A DNA stretch of 64,000 bases from Tetrapyrgos nigripes (Eukaryota; Basidiomycota; Agaricomycetes; Agaricales; Campanellaceae), in the NCBI GenBank assembly GCA_013368315.1, contig JAACJM010000007.1, positions 310,001-374,000 on the forward strand, written 5' to 3'. The notes under the pieces were generated by a model that saw only the letters and a program-made list of their open reading frames with translations, did no database searches and had not been told where the DNA came from. Shown here in pieces: positions 11,187 through 23,488 of this stretch (its first letter is position 1; each line of letters starts with the position of its first letter). Both the position numbers and the translations under genes were made by a program.

Positions 11187-11290
11187 CTTGGGTCGTTCGG
11201 GGTGGAGATTGAGAGAGAAAGACACTATCTGTAATCGGGGCCGTAAATAGCGGATCCAGAGCGTCTAACTAAGCACAACCGGTTCTTCTG

Positions 11291-11509
11291 TCATCGGCCC
11301 ATCCTTTCTGCCTCTTCCGGAAAATAATGGACCTTTGTTGGACCATTTGGACCTTTTACAGCTATGGAAAACACATTATTTGTGTCATAAATGGTATTGC
11401 CTCGAAGGACAGCCGTTGACCCCCCGGGTCTTGCAATGCCATTGCCATGCAGTGCACTTATTTTGACGCGCAGCCTTTTTGGTAACTCGCTATAAAACTT
11501 GACTACCAC
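11291..11509 (-). CDS. Possible 72-aa ORF, doubtful
   Basis: An ATG-to-TGA frame of 72 codons on the minus strand lies between two genes. Its composition is reasonable for coding (VVKFYSELPKRL ... PEEAERMGR) but no motif is recognised. It lies in the only promoter space for the gene starting at 11560, so it may be chance or an extra exon of an upstream transcript. Confidence 0.25.
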   Translation of the reverse strand: MVVKFYSELPKRLRVKISALHGNGIARPGGSTAVLRGNTIYDTNNVFSIAVKGPNGPTKVHYFPEEAERMGR

Positions 11510-11559
11510 TTCCTGTCAACTCCATTGCCACTCCTCCTTTTCGTACTCTTCTCAACACC

Positions 11560-13527
11560 ATGAACAGCATCTACTTCGAGGAGAAGAAAGTTCACAATGG
11601 TGTTCTGCGACCGATTGTTGCTCACTGTACTGGTCGCTATGACAGGCGGAGCTAGTGAGTTGTCGTGGCATCTTCCAAGTTTTCTAGATATTCATGGCTC
11701 TTCTAGTGCCAAACCAAAGTCGGGAACGATCTCTCCTGGATTCCTGTACACTCATGAAGCCAAGTACGTGCCCGAAAACGCAGGTATTGACTGCTTACCA
11801 ACACGCTCTACAGTCCCGAATATCTTCCACCAAACTGGTCTAGCCATGTCCATCCCGAAGGCCAACTTTACTTTGCAAGAGAAGGCCCACTTCGAGTCGT
11901 CACCGAAGTCTACATGTACAATCAAGATCTCATGAACAAAGTCCTTTCCTGGGTCAGCCGTATCGAAGCCCTTCTTGAAGAGAAAAAGTTCCCTCTCTCA
12001 GAAGGTATCGAACTCTTCGTCATGCTTGAAGAAGACGACTGTCTATATTACTTTGTCAACCACACCACAAGGGGGCAGTTCTGGTTGGAGGAGGTGCAGA
12101 CAGAGGATATTGGTATTCCTGACTACGATTCACCATCTCATCTCAGTGAGTCCCAGCGCAATTTGATATCCTCTCATTCACTCATCATGTGCGAGTAGAG
12201 TTGTACTTGGAAGAACTTTACTGGTGGCACTGGGAGCATTTCCCCATGCATCATCCAAATGGATTGCCTGCCCATCTCATCGATGAATTGATATGCGTTT
12301 TCTCTCATGCCATGACTGGTGTGTATCCTTCCAATCTCATTGATCTTGGGCGCCCTCTCTAACAGCTTCTTCTAGACCATATGACATCAAACACGTCCAC
12401 TTTCTTTTACGGCCAGAAGGATTGCAAGAAATTCCTGAAAGCCTTGAGGCTGGCACGAGAACATCCCACTGATGGCCGCCAGACCTGCGTAGTAGCCCGT
12501 CTTTGGAAGTTTGTTTGTGAGTGCATGCCTTCAATTTGGCATTGACTTTTGAGCTGACCTTTCCTATCAACAGGCTCCAACAGATTCCAAACCCACTACG
12601 GCCAAGAGTCCTCCCGACTCTCTCGAGACCAGCACATCATTTACGACCCGTCACGACCTTCACGAATCTCCCGCATTGCGGCTACCTTGACCTTCAAGCA
12701 CTCTGGTAGATACCTCGCCAAGCTCAACGATATCTTTGTGGACCACTTGGTGTATGAAACCGAATGGAAACCGTTCATGGCACGCTGTTTCCAGGATTGG
12801 AAGGGTGTTTCATTTGCGGTAAGCATGCCTTCAGTGTTGTCGAGGATGACAGCTTGATCTGATTGTTTTTGTTATTTTCGATTTGTTCATTCAGGCCTTC
12901 ACTACTTTATTGTAAGTCCGCTGTCAGCCTTCGGCGCTGTGTTGCTGGTTCTGATTATCATCGATCTCTATTTCAGGTTACACCTTTTCCTTGTATTCTT
13001 GGAATGTTCCCGCTCGCTCGCTATCACCTCGGCAGCGCTTCTGGGCACCAGTTTCTTCTTGTCGATGCTTCTCCTCCACCGTTATGATCATCTTGTCAAC
13101 GCGACAGCTGCTGAGGCTGTAAGTCGCATTTGAAATTATTCTGTGTCTAGCCTTTTTACTCATTTTTTATCCCCTTGTGGTTAATCACATCTAGTACACC
13201 CATCTCGAATCCATCCACTCCGAGACCTATGACTTCCAATTCATCGCTTTCCTATATTCCCTTCCCAAGGCTCTACACCTCTGGGGCTCACTCGTACTCC
13301 TCGCTAATCTCTTCGTGATGCTCGGAATCTACTGTGGACCGAACTATGCTTTAGGAGCTGCCCTTGTAGGAAGTTTGGTTGGGGTTTGGGTTTGGAGAAG
13401 TACGTCTGAATCCGAGAGGATGAAGTTTTCTTTCAGTCTTGGAGGTGTAAGGTGGTCTTTGGGTGGTGCTGGGAGGTGGATACCTTTTAGCCGAGCTGGT
13501 AGGGATGAAGTGGAGAGCTTGGTGTAG
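11560..13527 (+). CDS. WW-domain membrane protein of an Agaricomycete family
   Basis: Nine exons, all in frame: 11560-11654, 11707-11763, 11814-12145, 12199-12318, 12376-12516, 12574-12818, 12895-12911, 12977-13118 and 13195-13527. The third exon opens with a WW-type motif (LPPNWSSHVHPEGQLYF, with a FAREG turn) at about residues 50-75. A second WW-like segment, CLYYFVNHTTRGQFWLEE, follows near residue 130. Later exons carry the conserved block HWEHFPMHHPNGLP...LICVFSHAM. The C-terminal 150 residues hold three to four hydrophobic segments (about 12977-13080 and 13240-13400), so the protein is probably membrane-anchored with cytosolic WW modules. The 17-nt exon at 12895-12911 is needed to hold frame. 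I recall similar layouts from several mushroom genomes, always without assigned function. Confidence 0.75.
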
Positions 13528-15297
13528 GGCGACGCTGTACAAATTTACGACACGAAAACCAAGCCACATGGAACGGATTATCATTCAGGGCATCACTGTC
13601 CTCTATCATTATGGTGTATAACAATGGTGTATTCTTCCTCTTCTTCGACTCAGTGTCTACGATTCACGAATCAATCAATGTAGCTGTAGGAATATCGGGA
13701 TTTAGATGTGATCGATGTGATATGATATGTACTTATATCCTTTGGTGCGTCTGCTTATACCAAGTTCGTAGTTCATACCCTTTTAGACGTCTTTTATGAT
13801 ACAGATGCTGTGGATCCAGTGGCCAATGGACTATGTATGTAGTATCAATGGACTAGCAATTTTACCCTTACAGCTTACCCCAATGGACCTGAATGGACCG
13901 ATGTAGCAAATTAGCAATGCAACATAAATACCACACCCTTCTTTGGGTGTTGTTGTTCAGACTGTACTATTTTCTCTTGTTTCCCTACTTATCATCACTG
14001 TTTCTAAATCATCAAGTCGCATCTAGAATCTAAATCTTTAAATGTCCATCTCTGGATTGTCTGCCAGCGATGTAAATGCGATTTTGTGGGACGCTATAGC
14101 GGTACCGGTCTTATGGGAGTGTAGAACGGAGAGACAAAGAGATGGTGTTGACTCTTCCGCCCCGTGCGTGAGGCTCAGACGGGCACTGGGCCACTGTCAG
14201 GCGATTATCACTCCCGAGTGTCTTTCGGGGTTCCTGTGCCCGCTTCATTTACCTTCTTCGATTGCAAGACCGGGACCGTGAAATTCGCAGCCTGAGGCGG
14301 CGGTGGGAATGTTGACTTAGTCAACTCAGATGCGGTTGACTTGCTGTTCCTCTCCAGTAGAAAGTAAGTCATTAAGTGAGTTGATCAAGTCACCCAGGCG
14401 CTTGACTGGACGTTTAACTGCGATTCCATCAAGTTAACCCCGATTCCTGTCAATGCGCCCGCCGCCCAATGAAAGAGGGAAGGAGATGAAAAGGGAAGGA
14501 ATACTGTACTACGGCACCCCAAGATCCCTCAGACGCTTAATCCCAAGTACTAATGAAACCGTTCCTCCTGTAGTTCTTGGAGGTCAAGTTGGGCAAAACG
14601 GTGAGGTTCTTGCGAAAGACTCAGACTACATATATCGTTACCAATGATGACTTTTTACTGCTGTTGAAACGTCTTTTTGGATTGACACGATACGCACACG
14701 TATATTGCTCTTGCGGGGCGATGGCATTATACTTGGCGTCTGAAGATCTCCGTTCATTGGTTCACCAGTGGGTATGATAGAGAGTAGTTGGATAGACTCT
14801 CGAATTGGTTCAAACTTCATGTTTGGAAGGCTGTGGTATATATGGCGCGTACAGCTGTACAGCTTCAACATTGGTGCATATGTTGTCCGTCTCCTGCGAA
14901 GTATTTTCGGGTATCTTGTGAGTTGAAATTGGCCATACAAGTCAGAGTGATGGTCAACAGCTTTGTGGCAAGCACTGGCTCAGAGTCTGGGAAGCATCCA
15001 GTCTTGTTATATACTCGTAAAAACAGTTCTTTGTGAATTGTTCTTGCTGGGTTAACGCTAGATTTGACACGTATATTCCTACGTATTCTACGTCCATTTT
15101 TCATCCAGATATCCAGCTTGAAACCGTCCTAGCAAAGGGTACAGGTGAAAGAGTGGGTTGACGTGGAGGCGCGTGTGTGGATGTGACTGATCACGCAAAA
15201 TCTGTTACTGCACTTCCACGTCTGACTACTGAGAGGCTCAATCTCTCTACAAAATCTTACAAAGAGCCTCCTGTAGACTTTTACGAGCATGTCGGTA
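13528..15297. other. Intergenic region upstream of coatomer alpha
   Basis: 1.8 kb without a convincing gene. 13528-13800 is probably 3' UTR of the WW-domain gene. 14305-14420 contains repeated TTGACT/AGTCAA words, including the palindrome TTGACTTAGTCAA at about 14314-14326. The last 150 bp before 15298 are pyrimidine-rich and likely the promoter and 5' UTR of coatomer alpha. Short frames at 14042-14281 and 14453-14940 have no features of coding sequence. Confidence 0.5.
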
Positions 15298-18200
15298 ATG
15301 CTCACCAAGTTCGAATCAAAAAGCAACCGCGTCAAAGGTCGGTTTTACTCGAGCTTCTTGTCGGAAACCGCTGATGTGGTATTATAGGGCTTGCATTCCA
15401 TCCTACGCAACCTTTACTTGCCGCGGCTCTGCACAATGGTAGTGTGCAGCTATGGAACTATCGGATGGGTGTATTGGTGGATAGATTTGAGGAACACGAA
15501 GGCACGTCGTCGTAACGCTCATCTTTGGTCACGACTAACTTTTTTTGCAGGACCTGTTCGGGCTGTTCACTTCCACCCCAGTCGGGCTTTGCTGGTGACT
15601 GGAGGAGACGATTACAAGATCAAAGTTTGGGGTATGGCGTATATCTATATCTTCAAGGCGTTTCTCTGATCCAAGGCGCAGATATCCGACCTCAAAACCG
15701 AAGATGTCTATTCACACTTCACGGTCATTTGGACTATATCAGAACCGTGCAGTTCCATCACGAAATGCCTTGGATTGTACGTGTCCAAATTATGCACGCA
15801 TTCGCTCGACTAACAAGGCTTCAGATCTCTACTTCAGACGACCAAACGATTCGGATATGGAACAGTACTTCTCGCAACTGCATTGCCGTTTTGACTGGTC
15901 ACTCCCACTATGTCATGTCTGGATTCTTCCATCCCAAGGATGACCTTGTGGTGTCCGCATCTATGGATCAAACTGTCCGCGTCTGGGATATCTCTGGACT
16001 CAGGAAAGGTTCTCCAAACACTGGTGGTCCTGGCAATTTCGAAACCTTCGATACGTTCTCTACCGTCAAATACGTTCTTGAAGGCCACGATCGCGGTGTA
16101 AACTACGCCGCCTTTCATCCAACTCTTCCTCTCATCGTCTCTGCTGCAGACGATCGGACGATCAAGATCTGGCGAATGAGCGAAACCAAGGCTTGGGAAG
16201 TCGACTCATGCCGTGGACACTTTAACAATGTCTCCAGTGCCTTGTTCCATCCCAGGCACGAATTAATCGTTTCCTGCGGTGAAGACAAGACGATACGCGT
16301 TTGGGACCTCGCCAAACGTACCGCCATCCAAACCTTCCGAAGGGAACATGATCGTTTCTGGGTCCTTGCTTCCCACCCAAATCTCAACCTCTTTGCTGCT
16401 GGTCACGACAGTGGTTTAATTGTCTTCAAGCTTGAGCGTGAACGTCCAGCGTTTGCCGTACACCAAGACACGCTTTACTACGTCCGGGACAAGTATGTTC
16501 GATCTTACGACTTCAATACTGCTTCGGACCTCGGTCTTCTTAGCGTCCGTAAGTTTGGAAGTCCATATATGCCACCGAGAACGCTCAGTTACAACCCTGC
16601 TGAGAGGGCCGTCATCGTGACTGTGTCTAGTGACAATGGCATGTATGAATTGACAGCTCTTCCTCAAGGGTCTCAGGGTGGAGAAGTGAAGGATTCAAGT
16701 GTTGATGGGAAGAAGGGCAATGGACAGAGTGCCATTTTTGTTGCAAGGAATAGGTTTGCTATTTTGAACAAGTCGAGCCAGGTCTGTCTCGCCTTTCTGA
16801 GATGTCTTCCTCTCTGACCGTCTTGAACAACAGCTCATTGAAGTCCGGGACCTTTCCAACTCAGTGGTTAAGAGCATTAAGCCGCCTGTGCAGACGAACG
16901 AGATCTTCTACGGAGGAACTGCTTGTCTGATCCTCAGCTCGACATCTTCCGTTGTGTTGTACGATATCCAGCAGCAGAAAACGATTGCAGAAATTAATAG
17001 TCCTCCTGTCAAATATGTGGTATGGAATTCGGATGGGTCCTTGGTTGCGTTGATGAGCAAGCACAGTGAGTCCTTTTGCAAGTCACTAATTCGTCGGCTC
17101 AACTTTCCTTCTAGCAATCACTATCGCGAACAGGACGTTTTCAGAGCACAGTCTGATCCACGAGACCATCAGGATCAAATCTGGAGCATGGGACGATGCT
17201 GGTGTTTTCCTCTATTCTACTCTCAACCATGTCAAATATGGTTTCTCCCAAGGGTGCGTCGATTTCTCATGTTTTCGTTGCCTCTCTAAACTCCTGATTC
17301 ATCTAGTGACCACGGCGTCATTTGCACTCTCGATAACCCAGTCTACCTGACGCGGGTCAAGGGCAAGACTATTCACTGTCTCGACCGTTCTGCCCGTCCT
17401 CGTACCATCACCTTTGACCCTACCGAATATAGATTCAAGCTTGCGTTATTGAAGAATAACTATGAGGAAATGCTTTACATCATCAAGACCTCGACGTTGC
17501 TTGGGCAGAGTATTATTGCTTACCTGCAACAGAGAGGGTACCCTGAGGTATGAAGTCTGGATTGGAGCGGTGTCTGTAGATACTAACCTTCTTTCCAGAT
17601 TGCTTTGCATTTCGTCCAAGACACCAACACCAGGTTTGAACTCGCACTTGAGTGTGGCAATATGGACGTAGCGGTAGAGACTGCAGAGGCGATCGACAGA
17701 GCTGATTGCTGGGAACGGTTGGCACTGCAGGCGCTCAAGCAGGGTAACCACAAGGTTCGACCTCCTTTTCTCTTTTATTAAGCTAAGCTGACTTGGACTT
17801 GATCATGCAGATCGTCGAGAAAGCTTACCAGAAGACCAAGAACTTTGACAAGCTCTCTTTCTTATACCTCGCTACAGGTAGTACTGAAAAGTTGTCAAAG
17901 ATGCAGAAAATCGCAGACGCAAGAGGAGACCCGATGTCTCGGTTCCACAATGCGTTGTATGCTGGTGATGTGAAAGGGAGGATAACGGTGTTGAGGGATG
18001 TTGGAATGTGTAAGTTAATTGATGCCTAGTTCTTATCCCAACTAATGTCTTCACATAGATCCCCTTGCATATCTGACGGCAAAAACGCACGGTTTCGACG
18101 ATATTGCCGAGGAAATTCTAGAAGACGCCAGTCTTACTGAAGCTGATGTCGATGATGTTCCTTCCTTTGCACAAGCCGTCACCGTCAAGCCACCTCCTGT

Positions 18201-19615
18201 CGTCACTTCTACAACCGACTTGACCTGGCCAACCATCTCAGCTGGTGAAAACTTCTTCGACCGTGCATTAGCCAATGGTGGTCTGGAAGGAGGCAGCTTT
18301 GAGCCCTCGTACGTCAACGGTGACGCTGCTGCTGGATCAGCCATGTCAGCCTTAGATGATTGGGCCAAGGATGAGGAGACTCATGATGATATTGATCCTG
18401 AGGAAGGTGGATGGGACTTGGGTGCCGAAGAGGAAGAGTTCCAGGAGACTGAAGTGACTGTGGAGGAGGCTGAGGAGGAGGAGCTTGGGGCTGGTGCTAC
18501 CCCAGGACTAGATGAGAGAGACTTATGGGTACGAAACTCGCCCTTGGCCGCGGATCATGTTTCGGCGGGATCGTTTGAGACTGCGATGCAGGTGAGTATT
18601 TGTCTTGTTGAACTATGTGGCCATCCGACTAATCTATTCTGTTTGCTTTAGCTCCTGAACCGTCAGCTTGGCGTGGTCAACTTTGAACCATTGAAACTTC
18701 TTTTCCTCTCGATATACCGCTCTTCGCATACATATCTATCACCTGTAGCTTCTCTGCCTCCTTTGCACCTGCATATCCGTCGTAACCCCACTGAGTCCTC
18801 GCCGAGCAAGGTTTTGCCTATTGCAGTTATTTCGCTCAAGCAAGCACGTGCTGCGTTGTCGGAAGGTTATCGAGCTTTATCTTCCAACAAGCTTCCCGAG
18901 GCTCAAGAGGTCTTCCGTTCGGTCCTCAAGACACTATTACTCACTGTCTTGACGTCTGATGACGAGGCTAGACAGGTACAGTTTCTTTGTCTGCCTCACT
19001 TTTTTAATACACTGACGAATTGCCTGTAAATTTTCCAGTGGAGAGAAACTGTCACCACCGCTCGCGAATATCTTTTGGGTGTCTGTATCGAGCTTGAACG
19101 TAGACGAATTGCAGAAGCAGAGCCTGACAATGTTCGCCGAAGTCTAGAGCTCGCAGCATACTTTACGCATTGTCAACTGCAACCTCCACATATGATTATT
19201 GCCCTCCGAAGTGCGATGGCTGTCTTCCACAAGGCAAATAATCAAGCTGGTGCTGCTCGCTTTGCCAAGCGTTTGCTGGAGTTGAAGCCTGATTCCAAGG
19301 TTGTTGCTGTAGTATGTGATGTTCGTTGTTGGTTTTTTGATTTTATTTTCTGATTTTGTTCTCTCTTTCCAGGCACGTCAACGTATCGCAGCCGGAGAAC
19401 GAAACCCTCGGGATAACGTAGAGGTGTCCTACGACGAGTTCACTCCCTTCGAGATCTGTGCAGCGTCGTACACGCCTATATACAGAGGCTCCCCGGCTAT
19501 TCATTGCCCGTACACAGACGCGTCATACCTGCCTCAGTTCAAAGGAAGCCTTGACCCTCTTGTCAACCTCGCAGAAATTGGTGCCGTCGCGTCGGGATTA
19601 CCTGCACCGTGGTGA
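15298..19615 (+). CDS. COP1: Coatomer subunit alpha (alpha-COP)
   Basis: This is the alpha subunit of the COPI vesicle coat, acting in Golgi-to-ER and intra-Golgi transport. Fourteen exons join in frame: 15298-15337, 15388-15501, 15551-15631, 15682-15776, 15825-16781, 16834-17065, 17115-17253, 17307-17547, 17599-17754, 17811-18009, 18059-18591, 18652-18975, 19039-19308 and 19373-19615. The start [19 protein letters not shown] is that of the family. The N-terminal part is a WD40 propeller ([46 protein letters not shown]). A second beta-propeller and alpha-solenoid follow, then an acidic linker near 18360-18500. The C-terminal domain binds epsilon-COP ([17 protein letters not shown], ending LPAPW). 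The length of about 1,200 residues fits the family. Intron 2 starts with GC rather than GT (GAAG|GCACGT), while the protein across it is conserved. Confidence 0.95.
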
Positions 19616-20125
19616 ACCCGGACCATAACTGAGAATGGTGGAATGGGGGGTTAGGTTTGGGTTTTGGAATAGGTCGGACTTGATAATTGTAATCAATTAG
19701 ACGAATCGTTTGGAGCATGGAACGCATCCGCAGCTGAGGTAAACGATGAGGCGGATGAGGGAGGATGTTTGTCCGTTCGTACATTTTCAAAAGTACCTTT
19801 TTTCGCTGACAGAACAAGTATATTATTGGATGACTCTCTAAAACTGTGCACGAATGCGGGGCCCTGGCTCTGACTGTACGTCTGACCAGTGGATATACCT
19901 TTTGCCTGTTCTTCTATCATTCCTCTTTTGTTGATGCCCTGTCAGCCCTGAGCCCTCGATCCGAACCGTTGTCATGCAGCGGCAGGCACTCTCATTTATC
20001 GTTTTATCTTGTGGTCACCTGCAATCTGCACGGCGCGGTAAACCATCAAGACGGTCCACGCCAATAATGACCACGGTATATAAACCAAAGTTCTCGATAA
20101 GTATGGCCTCGTTCCCTGTGGAGTA
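19616..20125. other. Intergenic region
   Basis: 510 bp between coatomer alpha and the secreted-protein gene. It contains the 3' UTR of the first gene and, at about 20078-20085, a TATATAAA-like box 40-50 bp before the ATG at 20126. Nothing else was seen. Confidence 0.5.
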
Positions 20126-22600
20126 ATGGCGTTGGCTTGGACCAGTCTGTGGATTCTCTTATTCCCTGTATCAGCTTGCCTAGCTTCAATTTTGGACACT
20201 TTACCTCCTCTTCAGCGCAGGGTTTTCGAGTATGGAATGACTGGACTTGATGTTAATTTTGGAGGACCAGGAACACTTTTGGTGAGTAGCCCACTTACTT
20301 TGCGTGTTTGTCGGGCCAAGAAAGTTTGACGTGAGTTCTTAGTTTGACAGTCCTCGGTATACTGCATGGTATGCGGTAGGACTTTTAGCGCGTAACGAGG
20401 GGAATGATGTTGAAGTTGCGTCGGGTCTTTTGGAACAAGTGTGCGTGGTATCAGATTTCTTCTTTTGAGATGCGAAATTGACGAGCTGGGTGTAATTCCA
20501 GTGTTTCTTATCAGGTACTCCTTCTTAATGACGAGTCGCCCAGGTGAATGCTGAAGCCCATCAAGTTCAAGGACCCCTCCAAAGTCTGGTTTGGCACGTT
20601 CAAGAATGACCCCAATGAACCTGACCCTATGGAAGACGTGTTTGAACCCAAGGTGCGCAGCGTCGACCTGAGGCTTCTCGTTTGATGTCGTTAACGAAGT
20701 GATAGATTTACACGTCCTATGATCCCAACCAAGCTCTCTTTGTCACAACGTCTTTTATCGTCATTATGGAAGAGTTCCGGGACCTTCTTGAGCCAAATCT
20801 GGTGTCTCTCTTAAAGGAGAGCATGTACAACGCGACTGTCGGAGATGGGTATAGGAATGGGGGTATCAATGGTGATAATTGTGAGGATCTATTTTATAGG
20901 CCCCTGCACACTGTTGCAGTGCTCACAAATTGTTTCAGTGTACCCGGTCTACAGCAATCCTTGGTACGCAGATTAGGCATTTTCCTCGCCGCTTCCTGGG
21001 CTTAACAAAGTGGAACTGGTTTATCATACAGGTACATGAGGGTTATGGCGGCTACCTATGTCGGGAACATGATGTCTGATCCGAACATGACTCACTGGGG
21101 AAATGTCTGGGCTGGTGAGGAATTCACTCCTACCCAGGCTACGCCACCTAACATCTGAGCTGGTTTCCGACCCATCTTACCAGAACAAGGCATCGCTGAG
21201 TTTGATCGGTATGGCACTTTGAACGAGGTGAGTAAAAAATATACGCGTTCCTTCCCTCGCCTTGGCCCCTCAGGTCTCAGAAGTCAGCACGCAGTTAACC
21301 ACAGCTTTGGTTTGTTTGCTAGTTCAACTCTGGAACCTACACCGGCGTAACGCTCTACGCACTCTCTCTTTGGGGTTATATGCCTCAAAACTCTACAATC
21401 GTCATCCGTGCAAAGGATATCATCACGAAAACGTGGACAAGTGTTGGGCATTTTTATAATCCTACTTTACATACCCTTGGTGGGCCCTGGGATAGGACTT
21501 ATGGATATGATATGGTATGGATTACAGCTGGCCAACAACACGAATTGGCGTTTACTGATCACCACCTGGCATTACAGAGACGCTACTTTGGCATCCTAGG
21601 CGTCCAAATTTCTGGATTGATAGGAGGAATAGAGAATAAAACTGCACCACTCCCTGTTCCTCTCGTTGGAAGCAAACATTACAGTGATGCGGCTATCATG
21701 ACATTGTGCGTGTACCTAGTGTCTTGCCTCTAGAGAGACGCTCTTCTGATCGGTTTACTTCATCCAGGATCCCTCTCACGTCCAAATTCCATGACCCATA
21801 CGTCCCCTCTTCCGTCCTAACTCAACTTCAAACTCTCGACTCCTCTAAGGATCAGTCATATTTCACCCAAGCAATCTCCCCACCCTTCGACAATCTCTCC
21901 TATCCTCGAAATTACACAGCTTGGAAAGGTCGTGGTATCAGTGTGGGAGGGATCCAAGTAGACAATGCTCAAGTTGGTGGAGCGGCTTTGAATCCGACCG
22001 CGTTTTCGCCTGCGCAGATTCTGTGGGCGTCGGGTGAAGGGAAGGGGACGGGAATGGATAGTGAAGTTGGGTGGATTTTGGTGAGTAATGTTTCGCTTTT
22101 TCTTGTGCATTTTTCATTTTTGTATATGGTGCTGACTCTCTCTTCGCTCTTTTAATTACTCAACCAACCTCTGAAACGTGCAGCATTACCCCACCTCCTC
22201 TGTCATCTCTGCAGTTGCAACCTCTACAAACCTGACGATATCATATCCGCCTTCTAAAGCTTTCCCGAGTAACAGCAGCTCTTCATCAAACATAATGAGT
22301 CTCCTTATTTCTGGACTCAAACGTGTCAGTCTTGGCCCAGATTTCCTGGCTAATGGTACAGGAGAGTTGCCTGGATTGAGGTTGGATATTACTGGGAACT
22401 TTTTCGACGTCGGAAATGTCAGCGTCGGGAATGCTATTAACGTTGACATTAATGAGGACGCGAGCTCGGAGTCGTTGAAGAGGACCTTGGTCTATGGAGC
22501 CAATACGATTAATGATTTTAGCTTCTACAACCTCACATATTACATTCCGACGAGTTTTCAGGGGACACCGGAGGTTACGATTGCTTTTGAGAAATTATGA
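20126..22600 (+). CDS. Secreted protein of a conserved fungal family, function unknown
   Basis: Twelve exons assemble in frame: 20126-20281, 20343-20440, 20502-20514, 20566-20652, 20706-20880, 20939-20963, 21032-21114, 21184-21227, 21323-21514, 21578-21705, 21768-22080 and 22184-22600. Exon 3 has only 13 nt. The product starts with a signal peptide (about 20 residues, MALAWTSLWILLFPVSACLA). A helical repeat region with conserved blocks follows (YTAWYAVGLLARNEGNDVE, DPSKVWFGTF, GDNLYPVYSNPWYMRVM, GGPWDRTYGYDM, RRYFGILG). The C-terminal half is beta-rich and has many N-glycosylation sequons. The pattern recalls alpha/alpha-toroid proteins, but I see no catalytic signature. I recall homologues in many ascomycetes and basidiomycetes labelled only hypothetical. 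Confidence 0.8.
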
Positions 22601-22739
22601 TTATACCGATGTATTACTATATATATGAGGAGAGGATGAATCGGATACTGGCAGTTGAATGGATTCATCTCTGTATCTTGTGCAAGCAGGCTCCCAGACC
22701 TGGGATAGTATGACTAGCACTCCTCCCTGCGCTGTTTCC

Positions 22740-23433
22740 TCAAAACCCCCTCTTGGCTGCACGCTCCGCCTTCTTCCGCAGCCTCCGTTCAAATTTTGCT
22801 TCAATCTTCCTTTTTTGTCTCTCCATTGTCTGCCGATTCAATCTTTCCCTCTCCTCTCTTACTTTTTCCGGGTCTGGGTCGGGTGCCTCCGGCCCCTTGT
22901 CAGTAACAAGTTCTGGAGGTATTAAACGCCATCTAAATTCCATATCTACGCCCTTGGGGATGACGGGTTCCGGTAGAATTTCATAAACAGTTTTCGTAGG
23001 AGGATTGTACTTGAATCTGGCAGTGTCTTTGTGGTTCTTTCTGTTTATGAACACTTCGTGTATAATGCCACGCTCCAACATTTCGGGTAATATATTTCGT
23101 TTCAAGTGTCTGCGCGAAACGCGAAGGGAGGGGGAAAATCAGTACCGTACAGCTTAAAAGAGGAGAAAACGCGTCTGGTACGCACTTCATAGACCTCACA
23201 GGATGTTCTGGGTGTTCAGGATACATTCCGAGAGCTTTCCATTGGGCTGCTGCGTCGGGATGTATATTGGGTAGGTACTTTTCCGACTCTTTAGCATCGG
23301 GAAACTGTCCATGGATTTGAGCGAAAATGTCCGGGGCACGAAGACCTAGTTTTGGATGGGGCGCCAGTATGCGCCGGACGAGGTCTCTGCTGCGTTGAGT
23401 ACTAAAGGATATGAACCTAGATGGATGGGACAT
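22740..23433 (-). CDS. Conserved hypothetical protein, probably mitochondrial, 205 aa
   Basis: Two exons, 23433-23186 and 23109-22740, join across a 76-nt intron in phase 2 (ATG AA|GTGCGT ... GCGCAG). The chosen start gives MSHPSRFISFSTQRSRDL, an Arg/Ser-rich amphipathic leader as in mitochondrial import signals; an upstream Met (MMVADVF) is possible. Conserved-looking blocks are RRILAPHPKLGLRAPDIF and HLKRNILPEMLERGIIHEV. The last 60 residues are a charged helix (PEKVREERERLNRQTMER...). Size, basic charge and leader would fit a mitochondrial ribosomal or assembly protein, but I cannot name the family. Its ATG is only 55 bp from the ATG of the divergent F-box gene. Confidence 0.6.
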
Positions 23434-23488
23434 GAAGCCAGTAATGAGAAGAAAAGAAAGAGAATATGTAAACACGTCCGCGACCATC

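Noticed and set aside
12895..13118. Reading straight through 12895-13118 of the WW-domain gene as one exon (HYFIVSPLSAFGAVLLV)
   Set aside because: Hydrophobic and attractive, but the frame does not follow from the 12818 donor. The two-intron reading keeps phase at every junction and fits the membrane segment expected in this family.
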